A stretch of DNA of 64,000 nt from NCBI RefSeq assembly GCF_000147815.2, contig NC_015957.1:7006001-7070000 (forward strand). Direction: 5' to 3'. The DNA is from Streptomyces violaceusniger Tu 4113. GTDB lineage: Bacteria; Actinomycetota; Actinomycetes; Streptomycetales; Streptomycetaceae. Every line of letters starts with the position of its first letter. Position 1 is the first letter of the stretch. Shown here one piece after another: positions 53,086 to 60,552 of this stretch. The position numbers were made by a program, and so were the translations under genes. The notes beneath the pieces were generated by a model that saw only the letters and a program-made list of their open reading frames with translations, did no database searches and was not told the DNA's origin.

Positions 53086-54606
53086 GTGCATGACGTAGTG
53101 ATCGTGGGCGCCGGCCCGGTCGGTCTGTTCCTCGCCTGCGAGCTCGGCCTCGCGGGCTGCTCGGTCCTGGTGCTCGAACGGGAGCCGGAGCCCGGCTCCC
53201 CGTGGCGGGCGGAGCCGCTCGGGATGCGGGGCCTGTCCGCCGCTTCGGTCGAGGCGTTCTACCGCCGCGGGATGCTGCACCCGCTGCTGACGGCCTCGGG
53301 CGTCCACGACGATCCCGGCGCGGACGCCGACACCGACGAGCCGTCACCCCCGCGCGCCGCGGGCCACTTCGCCGGGATGGTGCTCGATCCGGCCAAGATC
53401 GACGTCGCCGCCCTGCCGTTCCGGCTTCCCAGCCCGGCACCGGAGGGCGTGCTGACGCACCTCGAAGCGGTCGAGGCGGTGCTGTCCGAGCGGGCGTCCA
53501 AGCTCGGCGTGGACATCAGGCGCGGCGTCACGGTCTCAGCCATCGCCCAGGACGAGGAGAGCGTGGTCGCGCAAGCGGGCGAGCATGAGTATCCGGCGCG
53601 CTGGCTCGTCGGCTGCGATGGCGGACGCAGTGCGGTGCGCGGGCTCGCGGGCTTCGCATTCGTCGGCACCGAGCCGCAGTTCACCGGCTACACCCTGCAC
53701 GCCGCCATCGCCGATCCCGAGAAGCTGCGCCCCGGGTTCAACCTGACGCCGACCGGCATGTACATCCGGATGCCCGCGGAAGGGCACATCGGCATGACGG
53801 ACTTCGACGGTGGCGCCTTCGACCGCTCGCAGCCGCCGACGCGCGACCATCTCCAGACCGTTCTGCGCCGAGTGTCCGGCACCGACGTGACACTGAGCGC
53901 CATCCATCTCGCCTCGACTTTCACCGATCGGGCGATGCAGACGACGACCTACCGGGCGGGCCGCGTCCTGCTCGCGGGCGACGCCGCTCATATCCACTCC
54001 CCCCTCGGCGGGCAGGGGCTCAACACCGGCCTCGGCGACGCCATGAATCTGGGATGGAAGCTCGCGGCGACCGTGCACGGGCACGCGCCGGACGGGCTGC
54101 TCGACACCTACACCCACGAGCGCCATCCGATCGGCGCGGCGGTGCTCGACTGGTCGCGCGCCCAGGTGGCGGCCATGCGGCCGGACCCGCATGGCCAGGC
54201 GATCCAAGCGGTGGTCCGCGACCTGCTCGGGACCCGTGACGGAACGACCTATGTGTTCCAGAAGGTGTCGGGATCGTCGGTCCGCTACGACCTCGGCAGC
54301 GAGCATCCACTCGTCGGCCGCAACGCCCCGGACCTCCGCCTTCAGGACGGCACACGTCTCGGCGACCTGATGCGGGACGGACAAGGCGTCGTGCTCGATT
54401 TCACCGTCGACCGATGCCTGCACGGCTCAGCGATGGGCTGGGAGAGCCGGCTGCGGTACGTGGCCGGGCCGGCGAGAAACGACCTCGGGTCAGGCGCCGT
54501 GCTCGTCCGGCCAGACGGCGTCGTTGCCTGGGCAGGTGATCGCCACCCCGACCGTGCGGCGTTCGAGCGGGCCGCGGTCCCATGGTTCGGCAGCCCGGTG
54601 GCCTGA
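53086..54606 (+). CDS. FAD-dependent aromatic-type monooxygenase (PHBH family)
   Basis: A 506-residue flavoprotein monooxygenase. The FAD loop is DVVIVGAGPVGLFLACELG at the N-terminus, the middle DG motif is LVGCDGGRSAVRGL, and the GD motif is LLAGDAAHIHSPLGGQGLN at about 297. A C-terminal thioredoxin-like domain (about 410-506) is present as in PgaE and Rox. GTG 53086 was chosen with GGAAGG upstream. Divergent from the SARP-like regulator. Related enzymes hydroxylate polyketides or rifamycins; a rifampin monooxygenase role is possible given rph nearby, but not shown. Confidence 0.88.
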   Translation: MHDVVIVGAGPVGLFLACELGLAGCSVLVLEREPEPGSPWRAEPLGMRGLSAASVEAFYRRGMLHPLLTASGVHDDPGADADTDEPSPPRAAGHFAGMVLDPAKIDVAALPFRLPSPAPEGVLTHLEAVEAVLSERASKLGVDIRRGVTVSAIAQDEESVVAQAGEHEYPARWLVGCDGGRSAVRGLAGFAFVGTEPQFTGYTLHAAIADPEKLRPGFNLTPTGMYIRMPAEGHIGMTDFDGGAFDRSQPPTRDHLQTVLRRVSGTDVTLSAIHLASTFTDRAMQTTTYRAGRVLLAGDAAHIHSPLGGQGLNTGLGDAMNLGWKLAATVHGHAPDGLLDTYTHERHPIGAAVLDWSRAQVAAMRPDPHGQAIQAVVRDLLGTRDGTTYVFQKVSGSSVRYDLGSEHPLVGRNAPDLRLQDGTRLGDLMRDGQGVVLDFTVDRCLHGSAMGWESRLRYVAGPARNDLGSGAVLVRPDGVVAWAGDRHPDRAAFERAAVPWFGSPVA

Positions 54607-54658
54607 TACGGCTCCCCCGTTGCCTTCTCGCTGTGCCGTCGAAGATGGCGTGCGGGGG

Positions 54659-55822
54659 TCACTGGGAGACGGTGGCGGCAGGCGGGGTCCACCGGTGAGT
54701 GCGGGGCACCGTGCCGGGGATGCCGTAGTCCTTCCTGAGCTGTTCGGGGATGGCGTAGTGCATCACGCGTCCGCGGGTGAGGGAGGACAGTTCGAGGATG
54801 GTGGTGAGGTGGCCGAGGCGGTCCAGCGCCCAGGCCCCGAGCGGGGAGCGGTCCTCGATGGTCTCCAGTACGCCGAGGAGGTGGGGCACGGCCTTGACGA
54901 CGGTGTCCCATGGGGTGCGCGGCACCTGGAGCCAGTCGGCGCAGGTGTCCCCGACGAGGTGGCGGATGAGTGCGGAGACGATCGGGTCGAAGAAGGTCCC
55001 GGGCACGACCTCCTCGTAGAGGTCGATGAGCTGCCGGGTGAGCTGCGCGCCTTCCTCGGACGGCCCCATGTGCCGGACCATGTACAGGTCGAGGAACCGG
55101 CGGGCGTCGTCAAGGGTCGTGGGGACGGCGTCCTGGTCGACGCCGAGCATGGCACCGACCACGCGCCAGGCGTAGTAGTACGCCTCCGCGCCGTCCGTCG
55201 ACATGTGGATGCCGAGGCGGTGCAGGCTGTCCAGGACCAGCAGGGAGAAGAACATCTGCCCGCCGATCATGTCCTCCTGGCAGATCGGCGTCCCGAGCGC
55301 GTCGGTGTCCCAGCGGTTCTCCCGCTTCAGGTGGTGGCGGATGGAGGCATGCAGGAGGCGCACCTTCTGGGCGGCGGGGATGAAGCGGCTGCCGGCCTCG
55401 AAGGCGCCGGGCTGCATCAGGTAGACGGTGAACTGGCCGGTCTCCGCCATCCGTTTGGAGGGGTACTTCAGCCCGTGGGTGGCCGACAGCAGCTTCGCCA
55501 CCCGCGGGACGACGTAGCACGCGGGCATGGAGACGAAGGACAGCGCGGTGGAGATGTGCACGTTGTTGTCGATGAAGAACAGCCGGGCCTTCTCCATCTC
55601 CCCCCAGTCCACCCAGGAGGGCGGGGCGCTGGTGGCCCGAAGGTACTCCCGGGCGACGTCGGGCAGCCCGTCCGGCAAGGGAGCGCCGACGGTGGAGACA
55701 TAACGCATCAGGGTGTTGAACGTGCCCACCTCCCCGCGCTCGAAGAGGGCGGCGACGGTGGCGTCGGCGAGTTCGTCACCGGCCTGCCGCAGGGCGTCCA
55801 TCGATGCCTCGGTGTAGGTCAT
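54659..55822 (-). CDS. MpaB/Lcp-family oxygenase (DUF2236)
   Basis: A 387-residue protein of the DUF2236 family, which contains the heme enzyme latex-clearing protein Lcp and the fungal MpaB that cleaves a farnesyl side chain. Visible features are FIDNNVHISTALSFVSMPACYV, RRENRWDT-like KRENRWDTDALGTPICQEDM, GIHMSTDGAEAYYYAWRVVGAML and RHLVGDTCADWL. ATG 55822 follows AAGGAG. No signal peptide is seen. It is 85 bases after the polyprenyl synthetase gene in the same direction, suggesting oxidative cleavage of a prenyl chain. Confidence 0.88.
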   Translation of the reverse strand: MTYTEASMDALRQAGDELADATVAALFERGEVGTFNTLMRYVSTVGAPLPDGLPDVAREYLRATSAPPSWVDWGEMEKARLFFIDNNVHISTALSFVSMPACYVVPRVAKLLSATHGLKYPSKRMAETGQFTVYLMQPGAFEAGSRFIPAAQKVRLLHASIRHHLKRENRWDTDALGTPICQEDMIGGQMFFSLLVLDSLHRLGIHMSTDGAEAYYYAWRVVGAMLGVDQDAVPTTLDDARRFLDLYMVRHMGPSEEGAQLTRQLIDLYEEVVPGTFFDPIVSALIRHLVGDTCADWLQVPRTPWDTVVKAVPHLLGVLETIEDRSPLGAWALDRLGHLTTILELSSLTRGRVMHYAIPEQLRKDYGIPGTVPRTHRWTPPAATVSQ

Positions 55823-55907
55823 GACAGGACTCCTTGTCATTGACGGGTCGTCCACGACAGGCGGGGGCGGTGGCCGGGACGGCACGTAACTCCCGCCTGT
55901 GCGGGGG

Positions 55908-56975
55908 TCAGGACAGGCGGAGCGCCGCCGAACGCGCCAGCGCGGTCAGGGCAGCGGCGGCGTGCGGGGGTGTGTCCAGCTCGTGCAGAGCGTCGAGGGC
56001 CTCCTCGACCCGCGCGGTGATCATGGCCTCGATACGGTCCGGGGCCTTCAGCCGGCACATCACCTCGCGGACCGCGTCCAGGCCATCCGCGTCCAGATCA
56101 CGTCGGCCGAGGAGGGCGCTCAACTGCTCGCGCTCGCCGTCGCCGGCGATGCGCCAGGTCTCCGCCAGCAGGGCCGTGGGCCGGTGGCCGCGCACATCGT
56201 CGGCGTTGGCCTTGCCCGTGCGTTCCGGGTCGCCGAACAGGCCGAGCAGGTCGTCCCGGAGCTGGAACGCCTCGCCCAGCGGCAGCCCGTACGCGGAGTA
56301 GCCCTCGCGCAGCCGCTGCCCGGCCCCGGCGAGGGCTCCGCCGATCAACAGGGGCTGCTCGACGGTGTACTTGGCGGTCTTGTACCGGATCACCTTCAGC
56401 GACGCCGTGGTGTCCGGATCGGCCCCCGTGCGCAGGATCTCCAGGCACTCCCCCGCGATCAGCTCGCGGGCCAGCAGCGACCACAGCGGGCGGGCCCGTG
56501 CGAGGTACGCGGCGGGCAGACCGCTGGTGGCGAACATCTGCCCGGCCAGCGACATCAGCAGATCGCCCACCAGCATCGCCAACGACCTGGCGGCGGCGAC
56601 GGCACGCGGCCGACGGCGCACGGCAGCGCGCAGGGCGATATGCGCCGTGGGCCTGCCATGCCGCAGCGGACTGTCGTCGATGAGATCGTCATGCACCACC
56701 GCGGCGGCATGCACCAGCTCCATCGAGGCCGCAGCCCGCACGAGCGCGTCGCTGTCCGGCTGCCCCACCGCGCGCCAGCCCCAGTAGCAGAACGCCGCCC
56801 GCAGCCGCTTGCCGTCCGCGACCGCCGCCTCCAACTGCCCGGCCACCGGGCCCAGGGCCGGGTCGATCGCCGACAACTGCTCGGCCTCCAGGCCGATGAA
56901 GCGGTGCAGCACCTCGTCCACGCGGGTCTTGAACGCGGCCGGCCCCCACTGGTCGGACCCCTGCCGGTCAGACAT
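55908..56975 (-). CDS. Polyprenyl (isoprenyl) diphosphate synthase
   Basis: A 355-residue E-type prenyl elongase. The first Asp-rich motif is VVHDDLIDDS at about 93-102, preceded by AAASMELVHAAA, and the second region is FQLRDDLLGLFGDPERTGK at about 237-255, where the usual fifth Asp is Gly as in several bacterial GGPP synthases. GKRLRAAFCYWG carries the IPP-binding basic residues. It overlaps the small gene upstream by eight bases. Chain length cannot be read with certainty. Next downstream is the MpaB/Lcp-type oxygenase. Confidence 0.92.
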   Translation of the reverse strand: MSDRQGSDQWGPAAFKTRVDEVLHRFIGLEAEQLSAIDPALGPVAGQLEAAVADGKRLRAAFCYWGWRAVGQPDSDALVRAAASMELVHAAAVVHDDLIDDSPLRHGRPTAHIALRAAVRRRPRAVAAARSLAMLVGDLLMSLAGQMFATSGLPAAYLARARPLWSLLARELIAGECLEILRTGADPDTTASLKVIRYKTAKYTVEQPLLIGGALAGAGQRLREGYSAYGLPLGEAFQLRDDLLGLFGDPERTGKANADDVRGHRPTALLAETWRIAGDGEREQLSALLGRRDLDADGLDAVREVMCRLKAPDRIEAMITARVEEALDALHELDTPPHAAAALTALARSAALRLS

Positions 56976-57249
56976 CGCCGGTGGCCCGCCGAGCCAGCGC
57001 CTGCCGGGCGAGAATCTCCAGGTGGGCCGGGGGGACGGCCGCGGTACGCCGGTCCAGCGCCAGGCGCCCGCGTGCCATCAGATCGTGCTCGGCCTCCGCC
57101 GCCAGCTCCGCGCCGTCCGAGCGGCGCAGCAACCCCCGCGCCGTCGCCAGCACCGAACCCAGCGTGCTCACCGCCAGATCGGCCAGCCCGGCGGCCAGCA
57201 GCACCGCCCGCTCGTCCAGTCCCCCGCGTCGTCCCGCGTCTTGCGCCAT
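56968..57249 (-). CDS. Small helical protein coupled to the polyprenyl synthase
   Basis: A 93-residue protein I do not recognise. It is mostly helical (LDERAVLLAAGLADLAVSTL, SDGAELAAEAEHDLMARGRL) and ends ILARQALARRATGDV. It overlaps the polyprenyl synthase start by eight bases, so the two are translationally coupled. It could be an accessory subunit like those of heteromeric prenyl synthases, but that is inference. ATG 57249 is preferred; a longer frame to 57360 exists. Confidence 0.65.
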   Translation of the reverse strand: MAQDAGRRGGLDERAVLLAAGLADLAVSTLGSVLATARGLLRRSDGAELAAEAEHDLMARGRLALDRRTAAVPPAHLEILARQALARRATGDV

Positions 57250-57669
57250 CCCATCCCCCACCCTCAGCACGTCCGGGCGGCGCCGGTCATACGCCGTGCT
57301 GGCCAGCGTGGCAGCGCACCGGGCATATGAAGGGAAAAACTCACGATCGAGTGACGACATCGCTCGTCTGTGCGGGTTGCTCTTCCCGCGGGGGTCGGGC
57401 GACCACGGCCCAGCGGACCCGCCTAGCCGCGGGAGCTGCTGATCCGTTCGGGCTGGATCACATAGGTCACCCGGACTTGATCACGGCCGCCGAACCAGGA
57501 GTACGGGCACGGGGTCCTCCAGGGGGCGGTTCGGTGGGGTGCTGGGGCCACGGTAACCACGGCGGGGAGCCCGGCCCTCCCCGCCCCCGAGCTGCGGCTC
57601 CCCGAAGCACCTGACCGGCGTCGGGACCGGGGCCGGCCGCAGGAAGCCGACCCCGGCGGCCGGGGCCCG
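57250..57669. other. Intergenic region with a possible C-terminal relic
   Basis: This 420-bp stretch separates the prenyl operon from the esterase. A minus-strand frame ends RVTYVIQPERISSSRG at 57423, which looks like a protein C-terminus but has no body upstream. No other signal is seen. Confidence 0.3.
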
Positions 57670-59133
57670 TCAGGGGGCGATCCCCACACCGTCGATCCGG
57701 CTCCACGCCCGCTCCTGCGCCGCGGTCATGGCGGGCCAGCCGAACCCGCCCGGTCGGGGACGGACCCGCGAGGCGTAGGGCGAGGGGTGGAAGGCGGAGT
57801 CGTAGAAGCAACCGCTGCCGTAGATGTCGTCGAAGGCGCCGCAGGATGCCGCGATCGAGGACGGGGTCGGCTTACGGCCGGAGCGCACCCAAGTGTCCAG
57901 CGCGGAGATGGAGTTGGCGTACTCAGAGTCGCTCAGCGCACTGTGCTCGGTCTCCTTCGTGAACGTCTGGACGAGGTTTCCGCCCCGGCCGGCACCCCGG
58001 AGAGTGGCGCGGTAGGCCGCCTCGTGCTCCACGAAGGCCGTCGGGTCGTCGATCGCGTGCAGGGTGAGGACCGGAAGGGAGACCCTGCCGGTGAGATCGC
58101 TGTCGTAGGAGAGGTCACGGCGGGCGGTGGGATCGGCCGAGAACCGCTCGACCCCTGCGTTGAGCGCCTTGTCGTCGTGTGAACCCGAATACCACACACC
58201 CCGGTTGCCGAACGGGTTACGGCCGCCGAGCCGGTTCCACACGATGTCCCGGAAGGTGAAGGTCGAGAACTGCAGATGCGATTCGAGTGAGCGCTCCGGG
58301 ATGCGGGTGACGGCGAGGATGTCGTCGAGGTTGCGCTGCTGCGTCGCGGTCCGGTCCGCGGGGTCGGACGCGTAGCCGGTGCACTCCTGCAGACGGGCGC
58401 GGAGCCCGGCGTTCGTCAGGGTGGAGTCCGGGCGCAGCCCCTGCCACAGGGGGTATTGCGGCTCGGTCGGCCGGGGGTGGTTGCGGCAGTAGTACTGGTA
58501 GACCACCCGCAGGTCGACGCGGTAGTCGTAGCCGCGCGAGCCACCGCCGAGGACACCGCTGGTCAGCAGCGCCCCGTCGTAGGCCCCGGGCTGTGCGCCG
58601 TAGGTTTCCGCGACCTTCGCGGCGACGTCGCCGCCCCAGGACTGGCCGTGGACATAGGTCCGCTTCGGCTTGCCGAACCGGGCGAGGAACAGGCGGCGTA
58701 CGTTCTCGGTGTCGGCGGCGGCCATCCGGGTTCCGTAGCCACCACGGCGGTAGGAGGAGCCGGCCCAGGCGTATCCCTGGTCGACCATCACCGCCCAGCG
58801 CTCCAGGTCGTCGGTGCTGCGGGACGGATCGGAGGAGTCGCCGAGGTCGGGTCCGCCGTGTGCGTGCACGACGAGGGATCCGTTCCAGTGCGTGGGCACC
58901 GCGATCGCGTAGTACGCCCCGTTGGTGTCCTGGCCGGTGTAGCACTTCGCCTTCCCGGCCAGCTTGGCCGGGCAGGTGGCGGCCGCGGGCCGGGGGGTCT
59001 GGGCGTGGCCGGCGGGTGCGTTGCCGAGCATGCCGAGGGACACGGCCGCGAGCACGGCCGCCAGTACCGCTGGACGGCGTCGGCGGTGTGAAGCCCACCA
59101 GGAGACATGCGTGGGCGCGTCAGATGTGTTCAA
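57670..59133 (-). CDS. Secreted alpha/beta hydrolase (esterase)
   Basis: A 487-residue secreted hydrolase. The signal peptide spans about residues 1-45 and ends GHAQ. The nucleophile elbow is YVHGQSWGGDVAAK near residue 165, with VVHAHGGPDLGDS as oxyanion region and TEHSALSDSEYANS carrying a likely histidine. Cysteines (TCPAKLAGKAKCY, SCGAFDDIYGSGCF) suggest disulfides. It resembles large extracellular esterases annotated as alpha/beta hydrolase family proteins. It may act on plant polymers with the neighbouring GH29 and GH28 enzymes. Confidence 0.83.
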   Translation of the reverse strand: MNTSDAPTHVSWWASHRRRRPAVLAAVLAAVSLGMLGNAPAGHAQTPRPAAATCPAKLAGKAKCYTGQDTNGAYYAIAVPTHWNGSLVVHAHGGPDLGDSSDPSRSTDDLERWAVMVDQGYAWAGSSYRRGGYGTRMAAADTENVRRLFLARFGKPKRTYVHGQSWGGDVAAKVAETYGAQPGAYDGALLTSGVLGGGSRGYDYRVDLRVVYQYYCRNHPRPTEPQYPLWQGLRPDSTLTNAGLRARLQECTGYASDPADRTATQQRNLDDILAVTRIPERSLESHLQFSTFTFRDIVWNRLGGRNPFGNRGVWYSGSHDDKALNAGVERFSADPTARRDLSYDSDLTGRVSLPVLTLHAIDDPTAFVEHEAAYRATLRGAGRGGNLVQTFTKETEHSALSDSEYANSISALDTWVRSGRKPTPSSIAASCGAFDDIYGSGCFYDSAFHPSPYASRVRPRPGGFGWPAMTAAQERAWSRIDGVGIAP

Positions 59134-59240
59134 GGAGTGGCTCCTATCGTGCTCCGCGCGAAGCTGCGCTGCGCACGGGGATGCTAAGAACCGCCGGGGG
59201 CGAGCGCCATCCCGTCGATCATTGCGTTCATATTGTTCGC

Positions 59241-59310
59241 CGGAAACCGCCGGAAACCGCGGGGAACCGCCGGGAACCGCCGGGAACCGCCGGGAACCGC
59301 CGGGAACGCC
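59241..59310. repeat. 10-bp tandem repeat, seven copies
   Basis: Seven units of CGGGAACCGC (first two CGGAAACCGC) lie between the esterase promoter side and the end of the LacI gene. The unit is close to one DNA helical turn. The rest of 59134-59328 is non-coding. Confidence 0.96.
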
Positions 59311-59328
59311 AACGGCGGCGGCGGGCGG

Positions 59329-60333
59329 TCAGGAGGACGCGCGGACCACGAGGCGTGGCTCGATCACCGTCTCGCCCGTTCCGGCGCCGGTCATCTGCGC
59401 GGCGACCTGCCGCACGGCGGCCCGGCCGAGGAGTTCCTTGTCGACCGTCAGGGTGGTCAGCGGTGGGTCCACGAGCCGGCTCAGCGTCAGCCCGTCGCAG
59501 CCGACGAACGCGCAGTCCTCCGGCACCCGCACCCCGCGGTCGCGGGCGCGGCGCATGGCACCGATGGCGATCAGGTCGTTGTACGCGAGCACGGCCGTCG
59601 CGCCGAAGCCGGTGTCCAGCACATCGTCCATGGCCGCCGCCCCGCCGTCGAGGGAGTTGGCCGCCGGGAACACCCAGCTCTCGTCCGCGGGCAGCCCCAG
59701 TTCGGCCGCGGTCCCGAGGAAGAGCGAGTGCCGGGTGCCGCGGTCGCCCGCGTCGGGGCGCCCGCGGTCGTCGAGCATCGCGATCCGGCGGTGGCCGCGC
59801 TCGGCGAGGTGGCCGACCACCTGGCGCATTCCGCTGGCGAAGTCGATCCGCCCCCCGCTCACCGCCGGTGGCCGGTGCTCGTTGTCCAGCAGTACGAAGG
59901 GCATTCCGGAGCGCCGGATGAGCTCGATGGCGCCGGGATCCAGCAGAAAGGCGATACACGCGTCCACGTGGTTCACCACGGTCTCCGCCACCGCGGTCTC
60001 GCGTTCCAGGGCGGATCCGGTGCTGTAGACGGCAACCTGCCAGCCGCGCTCGTCGGCCGCCGCCAGCACGCCGGAGACCACCTCGGGAAAGAAGGGGTTG
60101 AGCACATCCGCGATGACCAGCCCCAGCGTGGTGAGCCCCGGGCCGACCATGCCACGGGCGAACCGGCTGGGCCGGTAGCCCATGGACTGGGCCACCAGGA
60201 GCACCCGCTGCCGGGTGGCGGGATCGATCTCCGGTTTGTCGTTGACCGCGCGGGACACGGTCTGCCGGGACACCCCGGCCGAGCGAGCCACGTCGTCGAT
60301 GGTGATACGGCGCGACCTGCCGTTCGCGGGCAT
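59329..60333 (-). CDS. LacI-family repressor of the fucosidase operon
   Basis: A 334-residue LacI/GalR regulator. The helix-turn-helix and hinge are ITIDDVARSAGVSRQTVSRAV at about residues 8-28, and the periplasmic-binding-like sensor domain follows (LGLVIADVLNPFFPEVVSGV, VGCDGLTLSRLVDPPLTTL). ATG 60333 follows GGGG and starts the conserved part. It is divergent from the GH29 gene, with a perfect LacI-type operator between. It likely represses the fucosidase/GH28 operon until a sugar inducer appears. Confidence 0.92.
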   Translation of the reverse strand: MPANGRSRRITIDDVARSAGVSRQTVSRAVNDKPEIDPATRQRVLLVAQSMGYRPSRFARGMVGPGLTTLGLVIADVLNPFFPEVVSGVLAAADERGWQVAVYSTGSALERETAVAETVVNHVDACIAFLLDPGAIELIRRSGMPFVLLDNEHRPPAVSGGRIDFASGMRQVVGHLAERGHRRIAMLDDRGRPDAGDRGTRHSLFLGTAAELGLPADESWVFPAANSLDGGAAAMDDVLDTGFGATAVLAYNDLIAIGAMRRARDRGVRVPEDCAFVGCDGLTLSRLVDPPLTTLTVDKELLGRAAVRQVAAQMTGAGTGETVIEPRLVVRASS

Positions 60334-60481
60334 GGTCCCCACCCCTCTCCGCACCCGCGGACGTGGCACTCGGGCGCGCTCATGGATGCGGTCCCCGATC
60401 CACTCCCGCCTTGATAATCACCGCGGCGCCCCTGGACGTCAACGGATCGCCACCGCCTAACACCCCACCGCCGCACGCATA

Positions 60482-60542
60482 TTGACACGGCGGCCGGGTG
60501 GGCCGGACAGTGCTCCGTGAGCGCTCACGGGAACGTTCACGG
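60482..60542 (+). promoter_or_regulatory. Promoter and LacI operator of the fucosidase operon
   Basis: TTGACA (60482-60487) and GACAGT (60506-60511), 18 bases apart, form the promoter. The perfect 16-bp palindrome CCGTGAGCGCTCACGG (60515-60530) follows at the transcription start and overlaps a second imperfect box around AACGTT (60532-60537). Confidence 0.8.
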
Positions 60543-60552
60543 AGGACAGGAT

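Noticed and set aside
53086..54606. Naming the flavin monooxygenase rox (rifampin monooxygenase)
   Set aside because: The fold is right and rph is near, but its N-terminal sequence differs from the Rox proteins I recall; substrate left open.
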